NCBI GenBank assembly: GCA_902583585.1 | Contig: CACHWN010000005.1 | Coordinates: forward strand, 1-64,000 | Direction of reading: 5' to 3' | From: an uncultured Pelagibacteraceae bacterium | GTDB lineage: Bacteria; Pseudomonadota; Alphaproteobacteria; Pelagibacterales; Pelagibacteraceae | DNA: 64,000 nt | Shown: positions 12,501 to 24,196 of the stretch, one piece after another | Layout of the letters: the number at the start of each line of letters is the position of its first letter | Position numbering within the stretch: position 1 is the stretch's first letter | Translations under genes and position numbers: made by a program | Notes under the pieces: model-generated | Seen by the model: the letters and a program-made list of their open reading frames with translations, nothing else | Database searches by the model: none | Told to the model about the DNA's origin: nothing

Positions 12501-13770
12501 GGTGCTCTCTGATTATGTGTTCTAATGAGTCCCATACTTCACTTTTCTCTTTTTCCACAAGTCGTTTCGCTTGCTTTATTGTAGTAGCTAAACCAAGTTT
12601 ATCTAACCTTGCATAAAGAAAGGGTTTAAATAGCTCAAGAGCCATTTTTTTCGGAAGACCACACTGATGAAGTTTTAACTCGGGGCCAACCACAATTACC
12701 GAACGACCAGAATAATCAACTCTTTTTCCTAATAAATTTTGTCTAAACCTTCCTTGCTTACCTTTTAACATTTCAGCTAAAGATTTTAATGGTCTCTTAC
12801 CAGTTCCAGTTATAACTCTTCCCCTTCTTCCATTGTCGAATAATGCGTCAACTGATTCTTGCAGCATTCTTTTCTCATTTCTAACAATTATGTCTGGAGC
12901 TTTTAAATCTAATAATCTTTTTAAACGATTATTTCTATTTATCACTCTTCTATAAAGGTCATTTAAATCTGATGTTGCAAATCTTCCTCCATCTAAGGGC
13001 ACTAAAGGTCTTAGTTCTGGTGGAATTACTGGAACGGAAGTTAAAATCATCCACTCAGGTTTATTTCCGGAAGATAAAAAAGATTCAATTAACTTTAATC
13101 TTTTTATAGTTCTTTCCTCCGTAACTTTTGATTTTATCTCACTAAGAGATTCTCTTAACTTTTTTTGTTCTTTTTTTAAATCCAAATTAACTAGAATTTC
13201 TCTCACAGCCTCTGCACCTATACCAGCTGTAAAAGCATCTTCTCCAAATTCCTCCTGTGCTTTAGTTAGACCTTCTTCTGATATTAATTGGCCTTTTTTT
13301 AAATTTGTTAATCCAGGTTCAATTACAATAAAACTTTCAAAGTATAATACTTTTTCAACCTCTTTTAATTTCATGTCAATGGCTAATGAAATTCTACTCG
13401 GGAGTGATTTTAAAAACCATATATGTGCAACAGGGCAAGCTAAGTCGATATGCCCCATTCTTTCTCTTCTTACGTTTGACTTAGTTACTTCAACTCCACA
13501 TTTTTCACAAATTATTCCTCTAAATTTCATTCTTTTGTATTTACCGCAAAGACATTCATAATCTTTAACAGGACCAAAAATCCTTGAACAGAATAATCCA
13601 TCTTTTTCAGGTCTAAATGTTCTATAGTTGATTGTCTCTGGTTTTTTTATTTCTCCATAAGACCATGATTTAATTTTTTCAGGACTGGCAAGAGTAATTT
13701 TTATACTATCAAAATTATTTTCATTGGTTAAATTCTGATTATCAAATGTTTTGCTTAAATTTTTTTCCAT
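9580..13770 (-). CDS. rpoC: DNA-directed RNA polymerase subunit beta'
   Basis: [12 protein letters not shown] catalytic motif; 1396 aa. Confidence 0.99.
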   Translation of the reverse strand: MEKNLSKTFDNQNLTNENNFDSIKITLASPEKIKSWSYGEIKKPETINYRTFRPEKDGLFCSRIFGPVKDYECLCGKYKRMKFRGIICEKCGVEVTKSNVRRERMGHIDLACPVAHIWFLKSLPSRISLAIDMKLKEVEKVLYFESFIVIEPGLTNLKKGQLISEEGLTKAQEEFGEDAFTAGIGAEAVREILVNLDLKKEQKKLRESLSEIKSKVTEERTIKRLKLIESFLSSGNKPEWMILTSVPVIPPELRPLVPLDGGRFATSDLNDLYRRVINRNNRLKRLLDLKAPDIIVRNEKRMLQESVDALFDNGRRGRVITGTGKRPLKSLAEMLKGKQGRFRQNLLGKRVDYSGRSVIVVGPELKLHQCGLPKKMALELFKPFLYARLDKLGLATTIKQAKRLVEKEKSEVWDSLEHIIREHPILLNRAPTLHRLGVQAFEAKLIEGNAIELHPLVCAAFNADFDGDQMAVHIPLSLEAQLEARVLMMSTNNILSPSNGKPIIVPSQDIVLGIYYLSQSSENEEKKPSAIFSSVEEIEQALENKSISLHSKIISTFETIDEKGNKILEKYTSTAGRFLLANLLPKNSNIKFSLINKLLTKKNVSEVIDTIFRYCGQKETVIFCDRIKTLGFRHAFKAGISFGKDDLIIPKTKESLINNTKKQIEDYEKQYSDGLITRGEKYNKVVDVWSKCTDTVANEMMKEISSAEKIYEDDRIETNSVYMMADSGARGSQAQMKQLAGMRGLIAKPSGEIIETPIISNFKEGLSVLEYFNSTHGARKGLADTALKTANSGYLTRRLCDVAQDVQITKSECDPKKRSSVSISEIIEGGNILVSLSERVLGRVIAENIKNPVTGEIIIKKDKLIDEFDCEKIDAAGVKSVNVYSVITCASTRGVCQVCYGRDLARGKLVSIGEAVGMIAAQSIGEPGTQLTMRTFHVGGTAQIKEESQIISQTKGKLNIINKNLIEDSKKNIIVMGRNTQLSIEDENKRQLAIYRVNYGSKLFFKDGETIDKGKKIAEWDPYTLPVIAETSGIVNYMDLMEGSSLTETLDDATGLSSKSVTDWKSSSKNSELKPRITLRNEKGEIIKKADGNEARYYLVPDTILSVKDGQKISAGDVLARLPKETSKTKDITGGLPRVAELFEARRPKDSAIIAENDGVIEFGKEVRGKQKISIVSSSGESSNYLIPKGKHVNFNQGEKIKKGEYLLDGSPAPHDILRILGVEKLTEYFVSEVQEVYRLQGVVINDKHIETIVRQMLKRVEVKDPGDSELLTGEVIDLLDINKINEELRAEKKKPATFERVLLGITKASLQTNSFISAASFQETTRVLTDASIKGKTDTLEGLKENVIVGRLVPAGTGLTKIEWDKQAREQDKLRLEELKKQELESASSATDQTA

Positions 13771-13772
13771 AA

Positions 13773-16700
13773 TTAATTTAATTCTATGTTAAGTCCTAAA
13801 GCTCTTATTTCTTTTACAAGTACGTTAAAAGACTCTGGCACGCCAGACTCAAAATTATTATTTCCTTTCACTATTGTTTCATAAACTTTAGTTCTACCTG
13901 CAACATCATCAGACTTAACTGTTAAAATTTCCTGGAGAGTATAAGATGCACCATAAGCCTCTAAAGCCCATACTTCCATCTCACCAAATCTTTGCCCACC
14001 CAACTGAGCCTTTCCACCTAAAGGTTGTTGAGTAACTAAACTATAAGGACCAGTGGACCTTGCATGAATTTTGTCTTCAACCAAATGATTAAGTTTTAAC
14101 ATATAAATTATTCCTACCGTCACGGGTCTATCAAACCTCTCTCCCGTTTGACCATTCCATAAATGAGTTTGACCAGTACCTGGTAATTTTGCTAAGTTTA
14201 ACATTTCATTAATATCTTTTGTACTAGCACCATCAAATACCGGAGTGGCTATAGGCACACCACTAGATAAGTTTTCAACAAGTTCTGCAATTTCTTTATT
14301 GGAAAGTTTCGAGATAATTGACTCATAGTAACTTATTCCGTAAATTTCTTTTAATTTTGACTTAATCTTATCAATCTCCTTTTCAAAGTTTTTTAAATAC
14401 TCTTTAATTTGATCACCAAGTTCAGAACACGACCAACCTAAATGGGTTTCTAAAATTTGGCCAACATTCATTCTACTAGGAACACCTAGTGGATTTAATA
14501 CTATATCTACGGGCTTACCGTTTTCCATATATGGCATGTCCTCAACTGGAACTATTTTACTCACCACACCTTTATTTCCATGTCTTCCAGCCATTTTATC
14601 TCCAGGCATGAGCCTTCTTTTTACTGCTACAAATACTTTTACTACCTTCATTACTGTTGGGAGTAAATCATCACCTTGCTGAATTTTTGAAACTTTATCT
14701 TCAAATCTTATTTTGATATCTTCAGACGCATTTTCAAACTGATTTTTAAGTTTTTCAAGATTATTATTTATCTCAGATTTTTGGAATGAAATTTTCCATA
14801 GATCTTTTAAATTTAAATTTAAAAAATCATTATTATTCAAAGTTGTTCCTGGTTTTAAATCTTTAAATTGTTTGTTAATACTTTGACCATTTAATAGATC
14901 AATAGCTCTGAGTTTAATATTTCTATTAAGAATTTCTTCTTCAACTTTCTTATCTTCTTGAACTGATTCTATTTCTGCTCTTTCGATTGCTATCGATCTT
15001 TCATCTTTTTCAATTCCGTGCCTATTAAATACTCGAACATCGATTACTACACCTGTACTTCCAGATGGAAGTTTTAAAGATGAGTCTCTAACGTCTGTTG
15101 CTTTTTCTCCAAATATAGATCGTAAAAGTTTTTCTTCAGGACTTGAAGATGTCTCACTCTTTGGCGTTACTTTACCAACTAGTATATCTCCAGGTTTAAC
15201 TTCAGCTCCAACATAAACAATACCAGATTCATCTAAATTTCTTAAGCTTTCCTCACTAACGTTTGGAATATCTCTGGTAATTTCCTCAGCGCCAAGTTTA
15301 GTGTCTCTAGCCATCGACTCGTACTCTTCAATATGAACTGAGGTAAATACATCATCTGTTACACATCTTTCAGATATAAGAATGGAGTCCTCGAAATTAT
15401 AACCTTGCCATGGCATGAACGCTACAGTTACATTTTTCCCTAACGCTAATTCACCAAGTTTTGTCGCAGGACCGTCAGCGATAATATCTCCTTTTTTAAT
15501 TTTGTCTCCAACCTTAACTAAGGGTTTTTGGTTTATGCAAGTATTTTGATTAGATCTTTGGAATTTAGATAAATTATAGATATCAACAGCTGATTGTGAT
15601 AAGTCGGTCACCTCTGTTGCTTTAACTACTATTCTTTTTCCATCAATTTTATCAACTAATCCATTTCTTTTTGCTACGATTGTAACACCTGAATCTAATG
15701 CAACATCAGATTCGATCCCAGTGCCAACTAAAGGAGACTCTGGTTTAAGTAGCGGAACTGCTTGCCTCATCATATTAGAGCCCATTAATGCTCTATTAGC
15801 GTCATCATTTTCTAAAAATGGAATTAACGCTGCAGCTACAGAAACTAATTGTTTTGGAGAAACATCAATATAATCAATATTATCTCTATTAGATAATTCA
15901 AAATTTAAATTTTTTCTGCAAGCTACTAATTCCTCAAGGAAAGATCCGTCTTTATTTAGTTGAGAATTAGCTTGAGCAATCGTAAATTTTTCCTCCTCGA
16001 TTGCTGATAAATATTTTATTTCAGAAGTAACTTTACCGTTTACAACTTTTTTATAAGGACTCTCAATGTACCCAAATTTATTTACTCTGCAATAAGTAGC
16101 TAAACTATTAATTAGTCCAATATTAGGTCCCTCTGGTGTTTCAATCGGACATATTCTACCATAATGCGTAGGATGAACATCTCTTACCTCAAAACCTGCT
16201 CTTTCTCTTGTAAGTCCACCTGGCCCTAATGCTGAGACTCTTCTTTTATGAGTAATCTCTGATAATGGGTTTGTTTGATCCATAAACTGAGATAATTGTG
16301 AAGTAGCAAAAAAATCTTTTAATGATGTCGTGATAGGTTTGGCATTAATCAAATCTTGTGGCATTGCAGACTCTATCTCAAGAAAGGTTGACATTTTCTC
16401 TTTTACAGTCCTTTCCATTCTTAAAAGTCCAATCCTAAATTGATTTTCAACTAATTCACCCACTGATCTCACCCTTCTATTTCCAAGATGGTCAATATCA
16501 TCTACATCGCCCTTGCCATCTCTAAGATCTAACATAAATTTAATAATTTCTACGATATCAGTTGTTTCCAGTATTGTTTTTTTAGCACTTATATTGAGAT
16601 TTAATTTCGAGTTAAGTTTTACTCTTCCAACTTCAGAAAGATCATATCTTTCTTTTTTGAAATATAAATTATTGAAAATTTCTTCAGCGATTTCAACTGA

Positions 16701-17867
16701 AGGTGCCTCTCCGGGCCTTAAAACTTTGTATATATCATTTAATGCATCTGACTTAGTATTGTTTTTATCAATTTTAAGTGTTTCTAAAATATAAGGACCT
16801 TTATTTATCGGGTCGATATTAACGATATGAAGTTCTTTTTCCCCTTGATTAATAATTTTTTGAAGTTGTTCCTCAGTAAGATCAAAGCCAGCTCCAACTA
16901 AAATTTCACCACTTTTATCTTTTATTCCCTTTGATAAATATTTTCCAATAACTTGTTCATTTGCTACAGAAATATTTTTTAAACCTTTTTCTTTTAATTT
17001 TTTTGCAATTACAATATTTAATTTTTCTCCTTTGCTAAGTATCTTTTTGTCGTTATTTGCATCAATTAAATCATAAGAAAGTTTAATTGGTCTTTTGAAG
17101 TTATGTGGTTCAAATTCTGTGGTCCAATTATTTTTTTCAGCATTATATAAGAATTTATTAGTAGTATAAAATGTTTCAATTATTTTTTCTTTATTAAATC
17201 CTAAAGCTAGTAATATTGTTGAGATAGGTAATTTTTTCTTCCTGTCTATCCTAAAATATAAAATATCTTTTGGATCAAATTCAAAGTCTAACCAAGATCC
17301 TCTACCGGGAATAATTCTACAATTAAATAATAGTTTACCGCTAGCGTGTGTTTTTCCTTTATCATGGTCAAAGAATACACCTGGGCTTCTATGCATTTGA
17401 TTAACAACAACTCTTTCAACTCCATTAGTAATAAAAGTTGCGCTTGGAGTCATTAATGGCAAATCGCCTATGAATACCTCTTGCTCTTTTGCTGATAAAA
17501 TTTGTTTTGTATTATTTTCAACATCTATGTCATAAACAACTAATCTAAGAGTCGCTTTTAATGCAGCAGAGTAAGATAAACTTCTTTGTTTGCACTCAAT
17601 TACATCAAATTTTGGTTTTTCTAGTTTATAAGAAATATATTCTAAAGTTGACTTGTCGTTACCATCTTCAATAGGAAATATACTTTTAAAAACTTTATCT
17701 ATTCCCTTAGATAAGTCGCTAAGTTGCTCATTTAGTGATTTTGATTTTAAAAATTCATTATAAGAGTTTTTTTGAACCTCGATAAGATTTGGAATCGACA
17801 GTCCTTCAACTAATTTTCCAAAATTTTTTCTAATATGTTTCTTTTGAGTAAAAGATAATTGCATCAA
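13773..17867 (-). CDS. rpoB: DNA-directed RNA polymerase subunit beta
   Basis: Beta subunit sequence; 1364 aa. Confidence 0.99.
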   Translation of the reverse strand: MMQLSFTQKKHIRKNFGKLVEGLSIPNLIEVQKNSYNEFLKSKSLNEQLSDLSKGIDKVFKSIFPIEDGNDKSTLEYISYKLEKPKFDVIECKQRSLSYSAALKATLRLVVYDIDVENNTKQILSAKEQEVFIGDLPLMTPSATFITNGVERVVVNQMHRSPGVFFDHDKGKTHASGKLLFNCRIIPGRGSWLDFEFDPKDILYFRIDRKKKLPISTILLALGFNKEKIIETFYTTNKFLYNAEKNNWTTEFEPHNFKRPIKLSYDLIDANNDKKILSKGEKLNIVIAKKLKEKGLKNISVANEQVIGKYLSKGIKDKSGEILVGAGFDLTEEQLQKIINQGEKELHIVNIDPINKGPYILETLKIDKNNTKSDALNDIYKVLRPGEAPSVEIAEEIFNNLYFKKERYDLSEVGRVKLNSKLNLNISAKKTILETTDIVEIIKFMLDLRDGKGDVDDIDHLGNRRVRSVGELVENQFRIGLLRMERTVKEKMSTFLEIESAMPQDLINAKPITTSLKDFFATSQLSQFMDQTNPLSEITHKRRVSALGPGGLTRERAGFEVRDVHPTHYGRICPIETPEGPNIGLINSLATYCRVNKFGYIESPYKKVVNGKVTSEIKYLSAIEEEKFTIAQANSQLNKDGSFLEELVACRKNLNFELSNRDNIDYIDVSPKQLVSVAAALIPFLENDDANRALMGSNMMRQAVPLLKPESPLVGTGIESDVALDSGVTIVAKRNGLVDKIDGKRIVVKATEVTDLSQSAVDIYNLSKFQRSNQNTCINQKPLVKVGDKIKKGDIIADGPATKLGELALGKNVTVAFMPWQGYNFEDSILISERCVTDDVFTSVHIEEYESMARDTKLGAEEITRDIPNVSEESLRNLDESGIVYVGAEVKPGDILVGKVTPKSETSSSPEEKLLRSIFGEKATDVRDSSLKLPSGSTGVVIDVRVFNRHGIEKDERSIAIERAEIESVQEDKKVEEEILNRNIKLRAIDLLNGQSINKQFKDLKPGTTLNNNDFLNLNLKDLWKISFQKSEINNNLEKLKNQFENASEDIKIRFEDKVSKIQQGDDLLPTVMKVVKVFVAVKRRLMPGDKMAGRHGNKGVVSKIVPVEDMPYMENGKPVDIVLNPLGVPSRMNVGQILETHLGWSCSELGDQIKEYLKNFEKEIDKIKSKLKEIYGISYYESIISKLSNKEIAELVENLSSGVPIATPVFDGASTKDINEMLNLAKLPGTGQTHLWNGQTGERFDRPVTVGIIYMLKLNHLVEDKIHARSTGPYSLVTQQPLGGKAQLGGQRFGEMEVWALEAYGASYTLQEILTVKSDDVAGRTKVYETIVKGNNNFESGVPESFNVLVKEIRALGLNIELN

Positions 17868-17869
17868 AT

Positions 17870-17902
17870 ATAAAAAAACATTGTGAGCGATTTACTCACA
17901 AT
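17870..17902 (-). terminator. Hairpin + U-tract between rplL and rpoB (probable attenuator/partial terminator)
   Basis: Minus strand ATTGTGAG-taaatcg-CTCACAAT followed by GTTTTTTT; perfect 8-bp stem (17880-17887 / 17895-17902). Confidence 0.75.
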
Positions 17903-17923
17903 AATTTCTTTTTCAAATTTTGT

Positions 17924-18295
17924 TTACTTTAATTCTACTTTAGCTCCAGCTGCTTCAAGTTTTTTCTTAAATTCCTCGGCGTCTTTTTTAGCAACTCCGC
18001 CTTTAATTTCTTTAGGCGCACCCTCAACTAAATCTTTTGCCTCTTTTAAACCTAAACCAGTTATTGCTCTTACTTCTTTTATAACGTTAATTTTTTTATC
18101 ACCCGCTGCTGCTAAGAAAAGTGAAAACTCTGTTTTTTCTTCACCTGCAGGTGCTGCTGCTGCTCCCGCTGGAGCTGCTGCTACTGGTGCTGCTGCTGTT
18201 ACTCCCCATTTTTCTTCTAGTTGTTTAGATAACTCTGCTGCTTCAACAACTGTGAGCGTGGATAGTTCATCTATAATTTTATTTAAATCTGCCAT
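17924..18295 (-). CDS. rplL: 50S ribosomal protein L7/L12
   Basis: L7/L12 sequence with Ala/Pro hinge. Confidence 0.98.
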   Translation of the reverse strand: MADLNKIIDELSTLTVVEAAELSKQLEEKWGVTAAAPVAAAPAGAAAAPAGEEKTEFSLFLAAAGDKKINVIKEVRAITGLGLKEAKDLVEGAPKEIKGGVAKKDAEEFKKKLEAAGAKVELK

Positions 18296-18309
18296 GTGTA
18301 TCCTATGAA

Positions 18310-18822
18310 TTAATTTTTTAAACTCTTTGCGCGCGCTAAATTAGCAATTTTTGAGCCTGGTGCAAGTAAAATACTCACTAATTTCTGTGCTGGAGTGGCT
18401 AAAATCCCTACTATTTTCGCCCTTGCTTCCTCTAAAGATGGGAGTGTGGCTATTATAGCCACCTCTTTTTCGTCTAAAACTTTACCATCCATGAATCCAG
18501 CAATAATTTTGAGCTTGTTATTTGATTTAGAAAATTTTGTTAAAATTTTTGCAGTAGTGATTGGATCAGATGATAAAGCTGCTGCAGTCGGACCAATAAA
18601 ATATTTTTCTAAACCTTTTTTTGATGTTTCTTTTATAGCAATTTTAGTAATCCTATTTTTAGTAATTTTAAATAAAATACCTTTTTCTCTAAGCTGCTTT
18701 CTTAATTCATCTAATTCATTTACATTCAAACCTTGATATTGAGCTATCATAACAGACTCGTTTGAAGTAAAATTTTTTTTCATTTCTTCAACGTAATTTT
18801 TCTTAGCTTCTTTGTTCATCAT
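18310..18822 (-). CDS. rplJ: 50S ribosomal protein L10
   Basis: L10 sequence; operon order. Confidence 0.97.
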   Translation of the reverse strand: MMNKEAKKNYVEEMKKNFTSNESVMIAQYQGLNVNELDELRKQLREKGILFKITKNRITKIAIKETSKKGLEKYFIGPTAAALSSDPITTAKILTKFSKSNNKLKIIAGFMDGKVLDEKEVAIIATLPSLEEARAKIVGILATPAQKLVSILLAPGSKIANLARAKSLKN

Positions 18823-18825
18823 TTT

Positions 18826-19512
18826 TTACTTCGCTCCAACTTTGTAAGAAATACCCATAGTAGATGTTATAAAAATACTTTTTATTAATTCTCCTTTAAT
18901 TGTCTCAGGTTTGGTTTTTTTAATGCTATCAATTAGGTGATTAAAGTTTTCATGAAGATTTTCGATTGAAAAACTTTTTCGTCCAATAGTGGACCCTAAA
19001 TTGCCATCTTTATCATTTTTAATCTCCACCAGGCCATTTTTGATTTCTGTTACAGATTTTGAGATATCATTAGAAACTGTTCCTAATTTTGGATTAGGCA
19101 TTAAACCTTTCGGACCTAAAACTTTTCCATGTTTACCAATTTTTGCCATCATCGATGGCGTACAAATTAATTTTGTAAAATTTATTTTTCCTGCTGCAAT
19201 ATTTTCAATTAAATCTTCTGAACCAACTATATCTGCTCCGCTCTTCTTGGCTTCCTCTAATTTATTTGACTCACATAAAACTGCTACTTTTTCTTTTTTA
19301 CCTGAACCGTGAGGAAGTTTGACTACTGTTCTCAAAACAAAATCACCACCCTTTGATTGTTTGGTATTTATTCTTAAAGATACATCAATAGACTCTTCAA
19401 AATTCACTGATGAATTTTTTTTAACTAAATCCAAAATATCTTTCAAAGCAGACTTCTTATCTTTGACTTTTGATTTCAATAAATTTTTGTATCTTTTTGA
19501 TCTTTTCTTCAT
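18826..19512 (-). CDS. rplA: 50S ribosomal protein L1
   Basis: L1 sequence. Confidence 0.98.
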   Translation of the reverse strand: MKKRSKRYKNLLKSKVKDKKSALKDILDLVKKNSSVNFEESIDVSLRINTKQSKGGDFVLRTVVKLPHGSGKKEKVAVLCESNKLEEAKKSGADIVGSEDLIENIAAGKINFTKLICTPSMMAKIGKHGKVLGPKGLMPNPKLGTVSNDISKSVTEIKNGLVEIKNDKDGNLGSTIGRKSFSIENLHENFNHLIDSIKKTKPETIKGELIKSIFITSTMGISYKVGAK

Positions 19513-19937
19513 TAATCTTTAACCTCTATTCCCATTGATCTGGCCGAACCACAAATAATCTTAGTAGCTTCTTTTAAGTCAAACGCATTAAGATCTTTCA
19601 TTTTCTCTTTTGCGATTGCCTCAGCTTGTTTCATTGATATTGAGCCAGCTATAACTCTTCCTGGTTCACTGGATCCACTTTTCAATTTGGCAGCTTCTCT
19701 AATAAAATGAGATGCTGGTGGTGATTTAATTATAAAATCAAATTTTTTATCTTTGTAAACAGTAATAACAACAGGAACAGGTTTGCCCATGAAAGCTTTA
19801 GTTTTTTCATTAAATGCTTTACAAAATTCCATGATATTGATTCCACGTTGACCTAGAGCGGGCCCCACAGGTGGAGCTGGGTTTGCTTGACCACCCTTAA
19901 TTTGTAATTTAACGTAACCTGCAATTTCTTTAGCCAT
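19512..19937 (-). CDS. rplK: 50S ribosomal protein L11
   Basis: L11 sequence. Confidence 0.98.
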   Translation of the reverse strand: MAKEIAGYVKLQIKGGQANPAPPVGPALGQRGINIMEFCKAFNEKTKAFMGKPVPVVITVYKDKKFDFIIKSPPASHFIREAAKLKSGSSEPGRVIAGSISMKQAEAIAKEKMKDLNAFDLKEATKIICGSARSMGIEVKD

Positions 19938-20461
19938 TAGTTTTTCTCCACTTGATTAAATTCTAAATCTACAGGAGTAGCCCTACCAAATATAGAAACT
20001 GACACTTTAAGTCTAGATTTTTCTTCATCAATTTCTTCAATAAGTCCGTTAAATGAAGCAAATGGTCCATCACAAACCTTTACTTTTTCACCGATTTCAA
20101 AAACTACTCCAGTTTTTTGTGTTACGGCACTTTCGGACACTTGTCCTAAAATTCTTTGAATTTCTTTATCAGATATTGGTGTTGGTTTATCTGAGGAACC
20201 AAGGAACCCACTTACTTTCTGGAGATTTTTAATAAGATGGTATATTTGTTTTGTAAGCTCTATTTTAACCAATACGTAGCCTGGAAAAAACTTTTTTTCT
20301 TTTTTAGTCCTTTTACCTTTCTTAACCTCTGTAACTTGGTGAGTAGGAACTAAGATTTCTTGAAGGCTGTCAGATAATTTATTTTTTTTAAGCTCTTCTT
20401 TAATAGCCTCAACTACTTTTTTTTCAAAACCAGAATATGCTTGCACAATGTACCAATTCAT
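19937..20461 (-). CDS. nusG: Transcription termination/antitermination protein NusG
   Basis: [16 protein letters not shown]... Confidence 0.98.
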   Translation of the reverse strand: MNWYIVQAYSGFEKKVVEAIKEELKKNKLSDSLQEILVPTHQVTEVKKGKRTKKEKKFFPGYVLVKIELTKQIYHLIKNLQKVSGFLGSSDKPTPISDKEIQRILGQVSESAVTQKTGVVFEIGEKVKVCDGPFASFNGLIEEIDEEKSRLKVSVSIFGRATPVDLEFNQVEKN

Positions 20462-20652
20462 TAAAAATTAATTGTTAGGATTAAATTCAAAAGAAATCTC
20501 AAAATTTGGTCTAAAATCAAAAAAAAAATAGCTGCGATTGATGCAAGTGCAAAAACCATTATCGCACCCATCATTGTATCTTTTTTAGTAGGCCAAGTAA
20601 TTCTAAAAGTCTCTTGTTTTACTTCTTGGATAAATTTTAGAGGATTTTTCAT
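20461..20652 (-). CDS. secE: Preprotein translocase subunit SecE
   Basis: FIQEVKQETFRITWPTKKDT; position before nusG. Confidence 0.95.
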   Translation of the reverse strand: MKNPLKFIQEVKQETFRITWPTKKDTMMGAIMVFALASIAAIFFLILDQILRFLLNLILTINF

Positions 20653-20670
20653 ATCAAATTATTTTAAGTT

Positions 20671-20746
20671 TGGCAGGAGCGGAGGGACTCGAACCCACAA
20701 CCTCCGGTTTTGGAGACCGGCGCTCTACCAATTGAACTACGCTCCT
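20671..20746 (-). tRNA. tRNA-Trp (CCA anticodon)
   Basis: Cloverleaf AGGAGCG...GTTC...TCTCCAAAA...TTCGAGT...CGCTCCTGCCA with encoded CCA. Confidence 0.95.
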
Positions 20747-20752
20747 AAGCGA

Positions 20753-21952
20753 TTACTTTACTATTTTAGTTACTACTCCTGCTCCAACTGTTTTTCCACC
20801 TTCTCTAATTGCAAAGTTTAAATTCTCGCTCATGGCAATTGGCGTTATTAATTTCACAGAAAATTTACCATCATCTCCCGGCATCACCATTTCTGTTCCA
20901 GATGGCAAGGTAACTTCACCTGTTACATCTGTAGTTCTAAAGTAAAACTGAGGTCTATACTTTGTAAAGAATGGTGTATGTCTTCCACCTTCTTCTTTTT
21001 TTAAAATATATGCCTGACATTCAAATTCTGTATGTGGTGTGATTGAGCCAGGTTTACAAAGCACTTGTCCTCTCTCAACGTCGTCTCTTTCGACGCCTCT
21101 TAAAAGAGCTCCAATATTATCTCCGGCTTCCCCGCTGTCCAAAAGTTTTCTGAACATTTCTACACCTGTGCAAACTGATTTCTTTGTGTCTCTAATACCT
21201 ACTATTTCAATTTCTTCTCCTACTTTAATTACTCCGGACTCTACTCTACCTGTAACTACAGTACCTCTTCCTGATATTGAAAAAACGTCTTCTACCGGCA
21301 TTAAAAAGGGTTTATCTTTTGGTCTGTCCGGTTGCGGGATAGTTTCATCAACAGCTTTCATTAACTCCATGATAGCATTTTTTCCAGTGGCTTCGTCTTT
21401 TCCTTCAACTGCATTTAAAGCAGATCCTTTTATAATTGGAATTTTATCTCCTGGAAACTTATATGAGGTTAATAATTCTCTAATTTCTTCTTCAACTAGA
21501 TCGACCAATTCTTTATCTTTTACAGTATCTATTTTATTTAAAAATACCACTATTGCAGGAACTCCTACTTGTCTTGCTAGAAGAATATGTTCTCGAGTTT
21601 GTGGCATAGGACCATCTGCGGCATTAACCACTAAAATAGCTCCGTCCATCTGTGCTGCTCCTGTAATCATATTTTTTACGTAATCTGCGTGTCCTGGACA
21701 ATCCACGTGAGCATAGTGTCTTTTCTCAGTTTCATATTCAACGTGTGCTGTAGAAATTGTAATACCTCTCTCTTTTTCCTCAGGAGCTTTATCTATCTGA
21801 TCGTAAGCAACAAAGTTTGCGCTACTTGAGCCCCCTGCTTCGGACAAAACTTTTGTTATTGCAGCAGTTAGAGTTGTTTTACCATGGTCTACGTGACCTA
21901 TTGTACCGATATTACAATGTGGTTTGTTTCGGTTAAACTTTTCTTTAGACAT
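20753..21952 (-). CDS. tuf: Elongation factor Tu
   Basis: [39 protein letters not shown]. Confidence 0.99.
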   Translation of the reverse strand: MSKEKFNRNKPHCNIGTIGHVDHGKTTLTAAITKVLSEAGGSSSANFVAYDQIDKAPEEKERGITISTAHVEYETEKRHYAHVDCPGHADYVKNMITGAAQMDGAILVVNAADGPMPQTREHILLARQVGVPAIVVFLNKIDTVKDKELVDLVEEEIRELLTSYKFPGDKIPIIKGSALNAVEGKDEATGKNAIMELMKAVDETIPQPDRPKDKPFLMPVEDVFSISGRGTVVTGRVESGVIKVGEEIEIVGIRDTKKSVCTGVEMFRKLLDSGEAGDNIGALLRGVERDDVERGQVLCKPGSITPHTEFECQAYILKKEEGGRHTPFFTKYRPQFYFRTTDVTGEVTLPSGTEMVMPGDDGKFSVKLITPIAMSENLNFAIREGGKTVGAGVVTKIVK

Positions 21953-21984
21953 CTATTTTTCCTCACTTTATTTTATTTTAATTT

Positions 21985-22058
21985 TGGAGCGGGTAAAGGG
22001 AATCGAACCCTTACATCCAGCTTGGAAGGCTAGCGTTCTACCATTGAACTACACCCGC
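21985..22058 (-). tRNA. tRNA-Gly (TCC anticodon)
   Basis: Cloverleaf with GCGGGTG/TACCCGC acceptor, anticodon TCC, encoded CCA. Confidence 0.95.
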
Positions 22059-22104
22059 AATATCCAAACTTATCGCGCTCTTTATTATTAAATTTTTTTA
22101 AGTT

Positions 22105-22190
22105 TGGTGGAGGGGGAAAGATTCGAACTTTCGAAGACCGAAGTCAACGGGTTTACAGCCCGCCCCATTTGACCGCTTTGGTACCCCTCC
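22105..22190 (-). tRNA. tRNA-Tyr (GTA anticodon)
   Basis: GGAGGGG acceptor, long variable arm, CTGTAAA anticodon loop, encoded CCA. Confidence 0.95.
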
Positions 22191-22326
22191 TTAAATTTAA
22201 TGTTGGGATACCCACTAACTTAAAAAGCATTTAACAACAAGCGTTTTATAAGCATTTATGGAATAATTGCAATAAATCATTTTGCCTTAAAATATGCTAG
22301 TAATTTGAAAAAATTGCTTAAAAATC

Positions 22327-23076
22327 ATGAAAAAAACCACTTTTTTAATTGTCGGAAAACATCCCGTTTTAGAAGCCCTAAAAAACCCATCAAGAAAAAT
22401 AGAAAGAATATTTTTAACGGAAGATGCTCAAAAAAAGTTAAATAGAGAAAACCAGTCATTAAATTTATTTAAGTCAGTAAGTGTTTTTTATAAGTCACGA
22501 AAAGAACTAGATAATTTATGTGGCAGAGATGAAACTACACATCAAGGTTTAGTAGCTGAAGTTGAACATCTAGAGGAAATAACTCTTAAAGAATTTGTGA
22601 TAGATAATAAAAATAAAAATATTAATTTAATTGCATTGGAAGAAGTAACAGATCCACGCAATATCGGCTCAATTATTAGAAGCGCTGTAGCGTTTAATAT
22701 TGACGGATTAATTGTTAAAGAAAGGTCTTTTCCATCTAAAAGTAAGTTGTTATTTAAAAGTGCAAGCGGTGGGACTGAACATATTAAGATATTCAAAGTT
22801 TCTAATTTAAATACAGCCCTTAAATTTTTGAAAACTAAGGAATTTTGGGTAAGCGCTTTTGATGTTACCGCTACAAAAGATTTCACGAAAAATAATTGGA
22901 AAGGAAAAAATGTTTTATTATTCGGATCTGAAGGATATGGGATTAAAGCAAAAACTTTAGAAAATTCCGATTTTAAGTTTAAAGTGAATATGAACGATAA
23001 TATAGAGAGTTTAAACATCTCAAATACTGTATCCGTAGTGTGTCACCATATTTTTCAATCAAACAAAAAGATATGA
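22327..23076 (+). CDS. rlmB: 23S rRNA 2'-O-ribose methyltransferase, TrmH/SpoU family
   Basis: SpoU motifs: LEEVTDPRNIGSIIRSA, LLFGSEGYGI, NISNTVSVVCHHIF. Confidence 0.88.
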   Translation: MKKTTFLIVGKHPVLEALKNPSRKIERIFLTEDAQKKLNRENQSLNLFKSVSVFYKSRKELDNLCGRDETTHQGLVAEVEHLEEITLKEFVIDNKNKNINLIALEEVTDPRNIGSIIRSAVAFNIDGLIVKERSFPSKSKLLFKSASGGTEHIKIFKVSNLNTALKFLKTKEFWVSAFDVTATKDFTKNNWKGKNVLLFGSEGYGIKAKTLENSDFKFKVNMNDNIESLNISNTVSVVCHHIFQSNKKI

Positions 23077-23126
23077 TTTAAAATATATTGTTTTTTTAGT
23101 AAATTTATTTTAAACATCTGTTTCGT

Positions 23127-23202
23127 GCCCTCATAGCTCAATTGGTAGAGCAATTGATTTGTAATCAATAGGTTCGCGGTTCGAGTCCGTGTGAGGGCAC
23201 CA
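23127..23202 (+). tRNA. tRNA-Thr (TGT anticodon)
   Basis: GCCCTCATAGCTCAATTGG... TTTGTAA ...GTGAGGGCACCA; encoded CCA. Confidence 0.95.
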
Positions 23203-23204
23203 AA

Positions 23205-23972
23205 TTAAGAAGTTTCTTTTATCAATTGTTCTAATTTAATTTTTTTTTGCAAACTTTTATTTTTATCATAAAGAAGATTAAATTTTATTTTATTTTGAAC
23301 TGATATAGTAATTTTTTTGGCGTTTCTTACTTCAATATTATCCGCAACTGCACTAACTGGTCTTTTTAAATAGTTTAAATTTGTAATAATTATTTTTGAC
23401 TTATCACTTACAATTTTTCCACTCCATCTTCTTGGTCTAAATGGGCTAATCGGAGCGACTGATATTTTTTTTGAATTTAAACTTAATATAGGACCGTGGA
23501 CTGATAAGTTGTATGCAGTACTTCCAGCTGGTGTCGAAACAAGAACGCCATCCGCAACTAGTCTTCTCATTAAATAGTTAGATTTATTTTTAATTGATAA
23601 ATTTGCAGCTTGCCTGCTTTGTCTAAGAATTGAGACTTCATTGATAGCTAAAATTTTTCTTGTTTTATTTTTTGTAATCACTTTCATTTCTAAAGGAGAA
23701 ATGTGAATCATTTTCGATTTATCAATATTCTTAATTAATTGTTTTTTGGAGAATTTATTCATAAGGAATCCATAATTACCTGAGTTGATTCCATAAAAGA
23801 GTTTACTTTTTTTTTTATATTTTTTTAATGTTTGGAGCATAAACCCATCTCCGCCTACTACTAAAATAATATTGGGTTTATTTAGTCTACTAAATTTAAA
23901 AATACGGGTTATAATTTTTTTTAATTTTACGGATTTTAAATTTTTATCTGAAATAATTATTGGTTTATACAT
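23205..23972 (-). CDS. nadK: NAD kinase
   Basis: VVGGDGFMLQTLK, NSGNYGFLMN, ADGVLVSTPAGSTAYNLS. Confidence 0.95.
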   Translation of the reverse strand: MYKPIIISDKNLKSVKLKKIITRIFKFSRLNKPNIILVVGGDGFMLQTLKKYKKKSKLFYGINSGNYGFLMNKFSKKQLIKNIDKSKMIHISPLEMKVITKNKTRKILAINEVSILRQSRQAANLSIKNKSNYLMRRLVADGVLVSTPAGSTAYNLSVHGPILSLNSKKISVAPISPFRPRRWSGKIVSDKSKIIITNLNYLKRPVSAVADNIEVRNAKKITISVQNKIKFNLLYDKNKSLQKKIKLEQLIKETS

Positions 23973-23981
23973 GTTTTAATT

Positions 23982-24067
23982 TGGTGCCCTCGGCCAGACT
24001 CGAACTGGCACTCCCAAAAGGGCAAGGATTTTAAGTCCTTTGTGTCTACCAATTTCACCACGAGGGC
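23982..24067 (-). tRNA. tRNA-Leu (TAA anticodon)
   Basis: GCCCTCG acceptor, ACTTAAAAT anticodon loop, long variable arm, encoded CCA. Confidence 0.95.
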
Positions 24068-24069
24068 AC
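24029..24069. repeat. 41-bp perfect direct repeat, left copy (5' half of tRNA-Leu)
   Basis: ttttaagtcctttgtgtctaccaatttcaccacgagggcac, identical to 25518-25558. Confidence 0.97.
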
Positions 24070-24099
24070 GTCGTTATTTTTGTTGTTATTGTTAATATA

Positions 24100-24128
24100 T
24101 TAATACACAAGTGATTTAAATAAGTAAA
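24100..24128 (-). promoter_or_regulatory. Candidate sigma70-type promoter for tRNA-Leu/nadK, lying inside the putative inserted element
   Basis: Minus strand TTTACT-N17-TATTAA, about 33 nt upstream of the tRNA 5' end; visual match only. Confidence 0.3.
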
Positions 24129-24147
24129 AATAATTTATTTTCCGCCT

Positions 24148-24170
24148 CTATCGTCCAGTTTGAGTCCAGT
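24148..24170. repeat. 23-bp imperfect direct repeat, left copy (two GTCCAGT units 11 bp apart)
   Basis: ctatcgtccagtttgagtccagt; matches 25371-25393 with 2 mismatches. Confidence 0.85.
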
Positions 24171-24196
24171 CATCATTTATTTTATAGGAATATATT

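Noticed and set aside
17883-18308. 141-aa plus-strand ORF over rplL
   Set aside because: Antisense shadow of rplL, low-complexity Ser/Ala composition.
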